A DNA stretch of 64,000 bases from Congeria kusceri (Eukaryota; Mollusca; Bivalvia; Myida; Dreissenidae): positions 7,514,915 to 7,578,914 of the forward strand of contig CM051026.1 of assembly GCA_027627225.1 (NCBI GenBank), read 5' to 3'. The position numbers were made by a program, and so were the translations under genes. Shown piece by piece: positions 45,001 to 56,611 of the stretch (position 1 is its first letter; each line of letters opens with the position of its first letter). Under the pieces are notes generated by a model. That model saw only the letters and a program-made list of their open reading frames with translations, was not told the DNA's origin and did no database searches.

Positions 45001-45930
45001 TTCGTAGTCCCTATAAACATCAAAGGGCGCTGAAAATACATATGTCTATGAATAAAGCAAATTATTTGTAGATCTGTCAAATGAGTGTTCAGTGAACCTA
45101 GTTAAGTCAGAGTTACAAACGAGCGTTTTAATTTAGGCAAAAAACTGGATTAGTTAATACAAAAAACGTTTATTTAAAAGGCCGACATATTTTAAAGAAT
45201 ACGAATATTTAAAATAGACCATTCAGCATCAAAATTGCAATGCAGCTGTTTTAGCTTCTGCTACTATGCTATTTTTAGAATGATTCACTACCTATTTCTG
45301 GAATATGTCAGACTAGACAGGAGCAAATGCCTCATTTTTTTGACTCAGCGACCAGTTATTTTTACACTGAGTAGCGATTACTTTCATGATTTGTCGTTTT
45401 AAAATGTATTGCAAGCTTTGATAAAAATCTTAATAATAAGTTTTCTTCAAGAAAATAGTCCAAGCAATAGTCAGTTACACTCAGCGACGTCATGCAGGCG
45501 TTTGTAAGAATACAATTATAATACATGCTCCTTCTATATGCTTCCTGTGTGACATAAGACTCATGACATATAGACGTCTAGGGCTCTGTATCGATCTGAA
45601 TTATCAATGCGATATTTGTATTAATAAAGCATTTACTAAAATATTTGCTTTAAATATATTTTAATAAAGTCAAAGGTAATTTTTATCGTTCAGCAGCATA
45701 ATAAGATGTTTAATATACAAGTAATTAGATATTCTCAAAATGATTCAAAAAGGAAAAACTTTTGGAACACGTAAATCAAGTTGGGGAGTACCACGCGCTA
45801 ATGTCAGTAATGTGAAAGGATATAATAAACACTGATAACTAAGTATAAGTATACTAAACAGTTGAAATGTGCGGGAAATATGAAGAAAAAAAATAGTTTT
45901 TACATTATTTTATTATATTCTAATAGTATT
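45001..45930. other. AT-rich sequence, nothing recognised
   Basis: No supported feature. Confidence 0.4.
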
Positions 45931-45934
45931 TTAG

Positions 45935-46045
45935 TGTTGACCGATATTTTGATCGATACCAGGACGTTAGATCCAATATAAATATTGGTCCGAAAGTATC
46001 GATAACCAATATGTATTGGTAACCGATACACAGCCCTAGCACTCA
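45935..46045 (-). mobile_element. Possible hAT-type terminus
   Basis: Minus strand reads CTAGGGCTGTGTATCGGTTA, CCAATACATATTGGTTATCG and GATCAAAATATCGGTCAACA, with repeated ATCGGTT/ATCGATA blocks. A CWRGGGCTGTG start followed by subterminal repeats is hAT-like. Only one end is seen. Confidence 0.4.
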
Positions 46046-47050
46046 TGCGAGGCGCCAACAAGATTCCGGTACTTAGCGAACGTTCTTGTAGCAATTAATT
46101 CCGCTTGGTTCTTATGTATATGGTTTGGGAAGTAAATATTGTAATGCCAATTAAGTAATTTTTTTCTGAAAACGTGTAGATTTTGTCCATGGATTTTTTA
46201 ATAGGAAATTTCCTAGAAAATTTCTTAGATGTATAAGAAAAAATGTAGTTGACAATAAAACTATGGTACATGTCCCAAATCGTAAACATGCATCGAGCGA
46301 CATCGTATGATCCTTGAATCAAGTGGAAACAATGTGGAGGACAAATTGAAGAGTTTGCCCATTCGGACAAAGACCATGCTTACTTCAAATTGCCCGAAGT
46401 CTAATTAGCGACTGCATTCGGCATTTTTCCGTTACTGAGAAGTTATCGTTGACTTCTCACTGAGTAAACAAATTATATAATAACAATAATAACAACAATA
46501 CCATTAATGAAAAGTTTGTAGTCGCCTACCTGCTTTTAATACATTATTATCGTACATGTACTTTTCAGATTTGTTTAAGTGTATTTCGTTTACTTTCTGT
46601 TCAATTCTGTTTTTGTTGATGTTGTTGCTGTATTCAACATCGACAGATTTGGTTGATTTTCCGTACGTGAGTAGACTCGCACCTACACTTGTTGCTGTTG
46701 TTGTTACATGCCACAGAAAGTGTTGCAGCTTGATATCTTTATGTTTTATAAATGCAGATTCTGAAAATAAAACATTAATTTATGTATGAATATTTTCCAG
46801 TGAAGTAAACTTGTTGCATGTACATGATTGCTTTCGCATGATAAGCGTTTTCGAATAAAACAACTCGTTACATTATGTTTTGTATGTAGAAATATCAAAA
46901 ATGTCATTTCCCAATGTAGACCGAACTAATGTCTAACTTAAAGGCACAGTATCATAGTTTGCGGCTGGAAAACATTTCAATTAGAATTAACGATAATTTG
47001 TTGATCATATCAAAACATTTTGTCTTTTATGCTGTTTTGGTTGCAAAATA
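46046..47050. other. AT-rich sequence, nothing recognised
   Basis: TTAAAGGCACAGTATCATAG at 46938 resembles the start of the TTAAAGGGAC elements but lacks the tRNA-like part. No gene supported. Confidence 0.4.
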
Positions 47051-47055
47051 TACTT

Positions 47056-48955
47056 ATTAGCTCGACTATTCAAAGAATATGTGGGCTTTCCTACTACCCC
47101 CGGCGTCGGCGTCCGCGTCCACGTCTGAATTTGGTTAAAGTTTATATTCAAAAGTTTTGTAACTTCAAAACTACATAAGTTATTCACTTGAAACTTGTAA
47201 CTAACCTTTGTCATCAACTCCAGTATCAAGGGCAACATTCCGTATAACTCTGTTTTGTATTTTTACAGAGTTAACTTATGCCCATTTTTCACACAGATTT
47301 TCTGGTTAAAGTGTATATTCAAACGTTTGGTAACTTCAAAACTGTATAAGTTATTCACTTGAAACTTGGAACTTACCTTTGTCATCAACTCCAGTATCAA
47401 GGGCAACATTCCTCATAACTTTGTTTTGTATTTGACAGAGTTATGCCCCTTTTTCACATAGGTTTTCTGGTTAAAGTTAATATTCAAAAGTTTTGTATCT
47501 TCAATACTACAAAAGCTATTTACTTGAAACTTGGAATATACCTTTGTCATCAACTCCAGTATCAGGGTGAACATTCCCGAAAACTCTATTTTGTATTTTG
47601 ATTGAGTTATGTCCCTTTTTCACATAAATTTTCTGTTTAAAGTTTATATTCAAAAGTTGTTACTTCAAAACTACATAAGTTATTTACTTGAAACTTGGAA
47701 CTAACCTTTATCATCAACTCTAGTACCAGGGGCAACATTACCCATAACTCTGTTTTGTATTTTGAAAGAGTTATGTCCCCTTTTCACTTAGATTTTATTT
47801 GAAAGTTTATATTCAAAAGTTTGGTAACTTCAAAACTACATAAGTTATTCACTTGAAACTTGGCACTAACCTTTGTCATCAACTCTAGTATCAGGGACAA
47901 CATTATCAATAACTATGTTTTGTATTTTAACAGAGTTATGCCCCTTTTCACATAGATTGTATGGTTAAAGTTTCTATTCAAAAGTTTTGTTACTTCAAAT
48001 CTACATAAGTTATTAGCTTGAAACTTGGAAATAATCATTTGTCATCAACTCTATTATCAGGGGCAACATTACCCATAACTAGGTTTTGTATTTGACAGAG
48101 TTATGTCCCTTGTTCACATAGATGTTATGGTTAAAGTAAATATTCAAAAGTTTTGTAACTTCAATACTACAAAACTATTCACTTGAAACTTGGAATATGC
48201 CTTTGCCATCAACTCCAGTATCAGGGTGAATATTCCCGATAACTCTATTTTGTATTTTGATATAGTTATGTCCCTTTTCACATAGATTTTCTGTGTAAAG
48301 TTTATATTCAAAAGATGTGTTACTTCAAAAACTACATAAGTTATTTACTTGAAACTTGGAACTAACCTTTATTATCAACTCTAGTACCAGGGGTAAGATT
48401 ACCCATAACTCTATTTTGTATTTTGACAGAGTTATGTCCTCTTTTCAATTAGATTTTCTTTGAAAGTTTATATTAAAAAGTTTGGTAATTTCAAAACTAC
48501 ATAAGTTATTCACTTGAAACTTGGCACTAACTTTTGTCATCAACTCTAGTATCAGGGGCAACATTACCAATAACTATGTTTTGTATTTTGACAGATTTGT
48601 GCCCTTTTTTCACATAGATTTTATGGTTAAAGTTTCTATTCAAAAGTTTTGTTACTTCAAAACTATATAAGTTATTCACTTGAAACTTGGAAATAACCTT
48701 TGTCATCAACTCTATTATCAGGGGCAACATTACCCATAACTCTGCTATGTATTTTGACAGAGTTAGTCCACTTTTTACATAGACTTTGTGGTTAACGTTT
48801 TTGTTCCAAAAATGTATAAACTATACGAGGCTTAACTTAAAAATACAAAAAAAAAAAAAAAAAAATATTTATGCCCCGTTCACTATCCAAAATATGTACC
48901 AACTGAAATACTTCAAATAGTCGAGCGCGCTGTCCCTTGACAGCTCTTGTTTTGA
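47056..48955 (+). mobile_element. Helentron-like non-autonomous element with higher-order tandem core, copy 2
   Basis: Left end TTAGCTCGACTATTCAAAGA, then CCCCGGCGTCGGCGTCCGC. Core of about 10-11 units of roughly 165 bp; GGTTAAAGTTTATATTCAAA-type landmarks fall near 47134, 47304, 47471, 47634, 47798, 47963, 48131, 48293, 48459, 48626 and 48791. Right end: CAAATAGTCGAGC (48914-48926), inverse of the left end, then hairpin GCTGTC-CCTT-GACAGC (48929-48944) and TCTTGTTTT. This is the asymmetric inverted repeat plus 3' hairpin of Helitron2/Helentron elements. No Rep/helicase sequence is present, so movement would need an autonomous partner. Confidence 0.7.
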
Positions 48956-50110
48956 TATTTATTATGCCTTTTTGTGCAACAAGCTACTAGGGTACCGTAT
49001 GTCTACAAGGTAGCAAACAAACAATGTGCATTTCAAACCTTGAAATATGAACAACAAATGTATTGTACAACAGGAAAAGGGTCAGTTAGGGCACTTATTT
49101 CGCACAGCCAAAACATGTGAGACTGCACATTTAAAGATTTATAAAAATTTACTAACAATAAATCCGGTCGCAGGAGACAACTCTGTGTTATTTTTTTTTT
49201 CAAATTTCTGACAGCAGCTGTTTCGCTTTGGTTATGATAATGGATAGCCTGTACTACATACAATTGTAGTGGATTGAATATTCTTTTTCAAATCGTTCAT
49301 ATTGTACGCATTTTTATTGTTTTGGCAGCGAGCGGCGTAACGAATACTTTTACGAAAATAAAATAACATGCTCAGAAATCTATGCTACGATTTTTTCGAT
49401 GAAAACGACAAAGAAACAACCAACTCTTATGTTGAAATTTCCATATAATTTATATAAAAACCATGATTCGTTTAAATTAAAAGTCTGAAACCGTGTAGTG
49501 CTGCAGCACGCATCGCGAAACGTTAACCGATCGTACAAGCAAGTGAGGCCATTGTGATTATGAAATATACCACGTACTTCCCCATTGACTTTTGTAATAC
49601 AATAATAACCCACTCTTTATAAAAAAAAACTGTTGAAGGACAATGAAACCTTCTGCTGGGCCGAATTCTTTGAACTTGTCCGAAAAATATTTTTTGAGGT
49701 TTTATTGATGTTATTACGACAAATGGTAGTTTATTTCTTTTATATAAAACAGTAGAATTTGTTACAGTGCCGGTTATACATTACATTTAGAACATATTTG
49801 GAACGAACTTGAACATAGGCCATATTTTTTGGAAATTATGAATGCTGTGATTTATTGACATAGGACTTTGTCACATTATGTACATGTCTGTTCATACTGT
49901 ACGCTGCCAGGGGGTGACTAGACTTACGCACGTGCAATCACTTTAAACACTAATTTTTGCCAACACTTTTATAATAAATTAAAGATAATACAAATACAAA
50001 CTTGCTGTCATTTTTTTGCATAAACAATATGATAGTTGCATCTTTGCCATTCTAGAGATACAAAGCAGAACAAGGCCCTCTATAGCGCCCGTCCCCTCTA
50101 GCGTATAACG
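48956..50110. other. AT-rich sequence, nothing recognised
   Basis: Minus-strand frames at 49033-49263 and 49380-49613 are short and without domain signal. Confidence 0.4.
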
Positions 50111-50114
50111 GATG

Positions 50115-50545
50115 TAACAGGGTTCATACGAATCCTGAAAGTGCTTGAATTTCAATCTGATCCTTGAGAAGTGCTGAGAATGGACTGAGAATGCTTAAAA
50201 TGCTTAAGTACACATCAAATGCTTGAAAAATGCATATGTTGGCTTCAAAAGTGCTTAAAATATTCTGCGAAATGAGAATTCACTGAAAACCTTTTGTGGC
50301 ACCAGCGTAGTGTTTCATATGCCTGCAAAATATTTGTCAAGGACCGTTTTCTGCTAAGTATTCGAAGTTGTTTCAAATATTCTTTAAAATGAGTACTGAA
50401 TCTTTAAATAGTAGGAATACTTACAACCCAACCTTTCTAAATGTAAATGGGCAAACTAAAACAGTACTTGAATTTGTATCTTCTCTCGTTGAAAAGTGCT
50501 GAAAAAAAAGTGCTTAAATTTCATTTGAGAATATCTGCATTAAAC
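50115..50545. repeat. AAGTGCTTAAA-rich dispersed repeat
   Basis: GAAAGTGCTTGAATTTCAAT, GAATGCTTAAAATGCTTAAG, AAAAGTGCTTAAAATATTCT and AAAAAAGTGCTTAAATTTCA recur in about 430 bp. It has the look of a dispersed mollusc repeat; only one copy is in the window. Confidence 0.45.
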
Positions 50546-51295
50546 CCGTTCGACCCCTGGTGGCTTGCATGTTATAATGTATATTTTTAAGAAAGCGCAA
50601 AGCGAATGAAATCACAGTCGAATATCTGTTATTTAAACAAGTAAAAGTTTAACATAAACCTAAAGATGTAATAGCATAAATATAAAGCTAGATGGAAATC
50701 TGTTGTGCAACGACAGTACGGCCAAAGTTGCAATTATAAATATAAATATATATTATAAAAGTATTAAAATTTAGTATCTGGCATGCCCATGTTCCGACGC
50801 ATAGTGTTTCAAGCGCAACTTTTTTACTTAAAGTTAAGATTTTCTTAAGATTCTTTATAAATATGGGCCCATGTGTCTTTCGTAAACAGTATATTTGACT
50901 AGAAAGAAAACCAGAAACCGAAAATAGATTTCCTGCACGATACACAAATTTCATGAGTTCCTCGAGCTTTGCTGTTATCGAGCGAGCAGGCAACTTTCAC
51001 TGACCGTACATGTACACTGTGCACAAGGATATCGTTGAATTGCAGAACAGTCTCAACGTGAATATAATCAGCAAAATAATTAATGGGTCAAATATATATT
51101 CAACAAAATATGCATGAACGTACTTTAATAAACAAATTTTGTTTGTTTACAATGTAAAATAACAATATTGCATACTATTTGCAAAGTTCATTAGAATATA
51201 AACAGGAAAACCCGACTACGCCCTAAAATATACCTTTTCGCATATCTGGGTGGTGTTACGAATTAAGTCATCAGTAACTTTTTCAAATTCTGTCA
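50546..51295. other. AT-rich sequence, one short dispersed motif
   Basis: CATGTTCCGACGCATAGTGT (50790) recurs at about 60618 (CATGTTCCGAAGCATAGTGT), both followed by TTTACTTA-rich sequence. Otherwise nothing recognised. Confidence 0.4.
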
Positions 51296-51299
51296 CGTG

Positions 51300-51885
51300 G
51301 TGTTTTAAACTCAGTAGTAAGTGTGTCCACCTCTAGCTCGAGTCACCTCCCGACACCTGTTGTTAAAGCTCAAAATCAGCTTCATGATGTCTGCCCGACG
51401 GATCGGCCTCCATTCCTTTACCAACGCGTTTTCAAGGCTGGAGTCTCTTGATGACGATTGCGGCTAGACATCAGGCACTGAAGCATGTCCCAGGCATGTT
51501 CTATCGGGTCCATGTTGAGAGACGTCCTAGGCCAGCCCATGTACTCAATTGTCTGCTCTATCGGGAATCGAGTAACCACCCTGGTGCGGTGCGGCCGTGA
51601 AATTCCGTCCCTTCAAACGAGCATGTAATTTAAGTCTTCGGCATATAATCGTACAACAGGATCTAGAATGTCGTCCCAATAGCGTACCCCAATCAGGGCT
51701 CCATTCCGGATGAAATACAAGTCTGTGCGACTATCGCAAGCAGTTACTGTCCACACAATGATAACAGCAGTTCTGAAACCTTTCGTTCCTTTGCCAAGAC
51801 GGTCGTCGACGACCATCCTGAAAATCCATATTAAATATAGATTCGTCTGTGAACATCACGTTAGGTAAATATTTACGTCCTATGC
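51300..51885 (-). pseudogene. Tc1-like transposase relic
   Basis: Minus strand from 51885: NVMFTDESIFNMDFQDGRRR (first catalytic Asp, FTDES), then PSWQRNERF, a frameshift, ACDSRTDLYFIRNGALIGVR, YWDDILDPVVRLYAEDLNYM, a stop, DGISRPHRTRVVTRFP (second Asp region, normally QDNARPH), TIEYMGWPRTSLNMDPIEHA then WDMLQ, which keeps the catalytic Glu in PIEHAWD. Order and spacing are those of Tc1/mariner DD34E transposases. At least one frameshift and one stop; the DNA-binding N-terminus is missing. A decayed, more complete fragment than the one at 40380-40870. Confidence 0.8.
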
Positions 51886-51954
51886 GAACGTGTTTGTGTG
51901 CAAACTCCCTTGACCCTTTAATATTGTTGATGAGTATATATTAAAGTGTTCTTT

Positions 51955-52190
51955 ATCATTAGTATTACGCAAGGCTGCGCTTCGTAACACAGACGGACGG
52001 TTTCTGAATTCACAAAATTTGTTGATTTTCTGTCTATTCTTCATATTGCACAGTGTCTATGACTTCTTTATACGAAGTATTTACTTCTTATAAGTCTGTG
52101 TCATTTCATCGTGTAATCATGTGTGTACTTATTGCACGTGAAGAGTAGCTACATGTGCTCAGCTTCGTGGTTTTGACCACCGACGAAGAA
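51955..52190 (+). repeat. Dispersed repeat with ATTACGCAAGGCTRCGC motif, copy 2
   Basis: ATTACGCAAGGCTGCGCTTC, GTGTCATTTCATCGTGTAAT, CATGTGTGTACTTATTGCAC and AGTAGCTACATG align in order with 41507-41800. Confidence 0.6.
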
Positions 52191-53735
52191 ATAATAACCA
52201 CCGCCAAGGTACTTATGTTTTTATGAATTGACCGTTGGTTTAGTTGTTTGTCTGTGTGTTAGCAACTTGATGTCTGTCTGTCAGCAATTGCACGCAAAAC
52301 ATTTTACATGACATGACATTTTCTAGGAAGTTTGGAAATTGCCCAATGAACACATGATTAGCAGTTAGTGGTGTTCCGGATTAGCGTCTGGATCCTTCTA
52401 AGTGAATGTTTATTATTGGAAGATACGAAGGTAACCTATTACTGAAAACATCAATTATTGTAAGTAATCGTGGTTCTTCATGACACAGTAATATATATGT
52501 CATCTACTTACGACTATAGCTTGTCGGAAATTTATGTTAAAGCTCAAGCGGCAGATTTAGAGGGGCTGGGGTCGGGGGATAAGGCGGCGTACGTCTCCCG
52601 TAAAATTGTCTAATTTCATAATTCGATTTTTTTTAAATTGCACAATATTAACTTACAACTACTTAGACATTGTCACATTCTCCTGAATCGAAGAATGACA
52701 CAAGTCTATCAAATGAGTCTATCAGCTTATCCGCTTTCTTACTATAATATATTTGCACAGAAGCCTAGAACACCTGTAGAATCTCTTCTAATTTATAATA
52801 TCGCGCGATTTAATTTGGTTATTGATATGCAAAATATATCGTTTATACATGAATATATAGGAAGGTACTGAACTAATTACGCCACCTCTGACTAAAAATC
52901 CTGTATCGGGGTCTGCTACTGAATTTTGAAAACACAAATGACAACTACATTTTTGTAGTATTCGTCAGGTGGTTTACAGCCAACACGTTGATAAAATGAA
53001 AACAGTTTCATGACCGTAATATTGAAGATTCTGCACGCATGTAACATACGATTTGTCTTTATCGCATTTTATTGTTTACCAGTGAACATTTTAATTCCCG
53101 TAATACTTGTAGAAACAATTGAATATGAAATTTGTGTCCACGAAAAGCTTTTTTAAAACGATATTTTTATCTATCATGTTTGTCGGAAAATATCGCTTAA
53201 TATTAATATTATTAAAACACCGAGGAGATACCTCCCGACTGGCAGTCTCTAAGGTTGTTCACAGTTGTTCCAAAAAATTGTTCTTTTTACTGCAATTTTC
53301 TTTAAATATTTAACCATGTGTTACACCAACCTGTATTCAGTTTTGATGTATCTGTTTTTGATGCTTGTTTACGCAAATCGAAAACGACGGTGAAAATAAA
53401 CGGCGCTTGTTTTTTTTTTGTACCACGCCTGGGAATCATTGCGGCCACAGCGTTTTGTGCCAAGCGTTTAATTTGTGGTACATGTCTTCCGGTATAATGA
53501 CCGAGAAACATACCATATAAGACATGATGCATCCTGATTAACAGCAACATGTATGTAGAAATACAAAAATGACGGTTGTTTACAGAGCATAACATACTGG
53601 TTAACTTTTCAAACTAATCGACTCACATTTACAACTTGTAGTAAAAACGATTCTCGTTAACAGAGTGTTTATTATGACAACATTTTATGTCAATGTAAAT
53701 GCATTAGTGTTGTAATTACAGACAGTAAATATAAA
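52191..53735. other. AT-rich sequence, nothing recognised
   Basis: No supported gene. Minus-strand 53302-53595 (97 codons) has no recognisable domain. Confidence 0.4.
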
Positions 53736-53736
53736 A

Positions 53737-54235
53737 CAAGTGTGTTAGAGCGCTGGTCTTGGATGAAATAAGTGTGTTCGAGCGCTGGTCTTGGATAAAA
53801 TAAGTGTGTTAGAGCGCTGGTCTTGGCTAAAATAAGTTTGTTAGAGCGCTGGTCTTGGCTAAAATAAGTGTGTTAGAGCGCTGGTTTTGGATAAAATAAG
53901 TGTGTTAGAGCGCTGGTCTTGGATAAAATAAGTGTGTTAGAGCGCTGGTTTTGGATAAAATAAGTGTGTTAGAGTGCTAGTATTGGATAAAATAAGTGTG
54001 TTGGAGCGCTAGTCTTGGTTAAAATAAGTGTGTTAGAGCGCTGGTCTTGGATAAAATAAGTGTGTAAGAGCGCTGGTCTTGGATAAAATATGTCAGTTGG
54101 AGCGCTGGTCTTGATAAAATAAGTGTGTTAGATCGCTGGTCTTGTATAAAATAAGTGTGTTGGAATGCTAGTCTTGGATAAATTAAGTGTGTTAGAGCGA
54201 TGGTCTTGCACAAAGTATGTATGTGTCTTTCCATA
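53737..54235 (+). repeat. 32-bp minisatellite (left part of a 2.3-kb array)
   Basis: About 15 units of AAGTGTGTTAGAGCGCTGGT then CTTGGATAAAAT. The core TTAGAGCGCTGGTCTT is the same as the D-arm/anticodon-arm portion of several tRNA-like sequences (for example TTAGAGCGCTGTCT at 44788). Continues directly into the 28-bp array. Confidence 0.9.
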
Positions 54236-56035
54236 AAATGAGTGTGGAGCGCTGGTCTTTCTCCAAGTCTGTTGGAGCGATTGTCATTCTCCAAGTCTGT
54301 TGGAACGCTAGTCTTTCTCCAAGTCTGTTGGAGCGATTGTCATTCTCCAAGTCTGTTGGAGCGATTGTCATTCTCCAAGTCTGTTGGAGCGCTAGTCTTT
54401 CTCCTAGTCTGTTGGAGCGATTGTCTTTCTCCAAGTCTGTTGGAGCGCTAGTCTTTCTCCTAGTCTGTTGGAGCGATTGTCATTCTCCAAGTCTGTTGGA
54501 GCGCTAGTCTTTCTCCTAGTCTGTTGGAGCGATTGTCTTTCTCCAAGTCTGTTGGAGCGATTGTCATTCTCCAAGTCTGTTGGAGCGATTGTCATTCTCC
54601 AAGTCTGTTGGAGCGATTGTCATTCTCCAAGTCTGTTGGAGCGATTGTCATTCTCCAAGTCTGTTGGAGCGCTAGTCTTTCTCCTAGTCTGTTGGAGCGC
54701 TAGTCTTTGGAGCGCTAGTCTTTCTCCAAGTATGTTGGAGCGATAGTCTTTCTCCAAGTATGTTGGAGCGCTTGTCTTTCTCCAAACCTGTTGGAGCGCT
54801 AGTCGTTCTCCAAGTCTGTTGGAGCGCTTGTCTTCTCCAAGTCTGTTGGAGCGCTAGTCTTCTCCAAGTCTGTTGGGGCGCTAGTCTTCTCTAAGTCTTA
54901 TGGAGCGCTAGTCTTCTCTAAGTCTGTTGGAGCGCTAGTCTTCTCTAAGTCTGTTGGAGCGCTTGTCTTTCTCCAAGTCTGTTGGAGCGCTAGTCTTCTC
55001 CAAGTCTGATGGAGCGCTAGTCTTTCTCCAAGTCTGTTGGAGCACAAGTCTTCTCCAAGTCTGATGGAGTGCTAGTCTTTCTCCAAGTCTGTTGGAGCGC
55101 TAGTCTTCTCCAAGTCTGTTGGAGCGCTAGTCTTCTTTAAGTCTGTTTTAGCTCTAGTATTTCTCCAAGTTTGTTGGAGCGCGAGTATTCTCACATTCTG
55201 TTGGAGCGCTAGTCTTTCTCCAAGTCTGTTGGAGCGCTAGTCTTCTCAAAGTCTGTTGTAGCGCTAGTCTTTCTCCAAGTCTGTTGGAGCGCTAGTCTTT
55301 CTCCAAGTCTGTTGGAGCGCTAGTCTTCTCCAAGTCTGTTGGAGCGCTAGTCATCTCCAAGTCTGTTGGAGCGCTAGTCTTTCTGCAGGTCTGTTGGAGC
55401 GCTTGTCTTCTCTAAGCCTGATGGAGCGCTAGTCTTTCTCCAAGTCTGTTGGAGCGCTAGTCTTTCTTCAAGTCAGTTGGAGCGCTAGTCTTTCTCCAAG
55501 TCTGTCGGAGCGCTAGTCTTCTCTAAGTGTTGGAGCACTAGTCTTTTTCTCCAAGTCTGTTGGAGCGCTTGTCTTTTTCCAATTCTGTTGGAGCACTTGT
55601 CTTTCTCCAAGTCTGTTGGAGTGATAGTCTTCCTCTAAGTGTGGAGTGCTAGTCGTAGTCTCAGTGTGTTGGAGCGCTAGTCTTTCTCCAAGTCTGTTGG
55701 AGCGCTAGTCTTTCTCCAGGATGTTGGAGCGCTAGTCTTTATCGAAGTCTGTTGGAGCGCTAGTCTTTATCGAAGTCTGTTGGCGCTAGTCTTTCTCCAG
55801 TATGTTGGAGCGCTTGTCTGTATCGAAGTCTATTGGCGCTAGTCTTTCTCCAGTATGTTGGAGCGCTAGTGTTTCCCCAAGTCTGTTGGGGCGCTAGTCT
55901 GTATCGAAGTCTGTTGGAGCGCTAGTCTTTCTCCAGTCTGTTGGAGCGCTAGTCTTTCTCCAGTATGTTGGAGCGCTAGTCTTTCTCCAGTATGTTGGAG
56001 CGCTAGTGTTTCCCCAAGTCTGTTGGGCAGTTTAG
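54236..56035 (+). repeat. 28-bp minisatellite, about 64 units
   Basis: Unit GTCTGTTGGAGCGCTAGTCT then TTCTCCAA; variants have GATTGTCA and CTCCTAG, and later units are often 27 bp. Each unit holds TTGGAG...CTCCAA inverted repeats around the palindrome AGCGCT, so each can form a small hairpin. Shares TGTTRGAGCGCTRGTCTT with the 32-bp section. No unique spacers, so it is not CRISPR-like. Ends in GTTGGGCAGTTTAGC near 56035. Confidence 0.9.
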
Positions 56036-56274
56036 CAATGCTCATTAGAAAATATGATAGAATAAAAGTTAAAATATTATAAACCGATTCATTTATGATT
56101 ATTGTATTCGCAACCGAAACAGAATGCATATAAATTTCGAGCAAATATGAAAATTAACTAGTGAACAAACGGATTCTGTCCATTGCAAGGGAGACAACTG
56201 GAATTTACTCCTGTGCAAACTCCAGGCAGCAGTGGCTTCCCCTATATTGAAGTAAATGGGATAATAATGTCAGC

Positions 56275-56600
56275 TTAAAGGGACCTGTTCACGGATTGGC
56301 AAATTGACAATTTTCAAAATGTTTGTCATATATTTCAAAAAGAAATTATACATCGAATACAATCAAGCGAAATAACACTCATGACTAAGAAATATCTTGG
56401 AAATTTCGTTTCGTTTATGGATAATCATGAATTCAAATGGATAAAATAATAAAGCGTTTGTAACGCATTTCGTCGGTATTTTGGAAAACATGCGTATCAC
56501 TTACAAGCAAAATGTATAAGTCCGAATGGCCGAGTGGTTAGCGCACGAGATTTTTGAACTCAAAGGTCCCGGGTTCGAATCCCGGCGATGGCATTTTTTT
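56275..56600 (+). repeat. TTAAAGGGAC element with tRNA-like segment, copy 3
   Basis: TTAAAGGGACCTGTTCACGG start, about 245 bp of AT-rich sequence, then the tRNA-like segment at 56521 and a T9 run. The inverse of the start, AATCTGTGAACAAGTCTCTT then TAA, lies at 58509-58530, so the two may be the ends of one 2.25-kb composite that now also holds a SINE and a Helentron-like element. Confidence 0.55.
56521..56594 (+). tRNA. tRNA-like sequence (Ser/Leu-type D arm), probably not functional
   Basis: TGGCCGAGTGGTTAGCGCAC is a class II-like D arm/A-box, CCGGGTTCGAATCCCGG is a perfect T arm/B-box, and TTTTTTTTT follows as terminator. The anticodon stem is short (GAG...CTC), there is no long variable arm, and acceptor strands GTCCGAA and CGATGGC pair at only three positions. 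Best read as the tRNA-derived part of a mobile repeat. Confidence 0.45.
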
Positions 56601-56611
56601 TTATTTACCTG

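Noticed and set aside
54019..54746. Open frames on both strands in the 28/32-bp array
   Set aside because: Repeat artefacts; 28-bp units shift frame every unit and carry no protein signature.
53737..56035. CRISPR-like array, given the regular 28-bp repeats
   Set aside because: Units are directly adjacent with no unique spacers, and the genome is eukaryotic.
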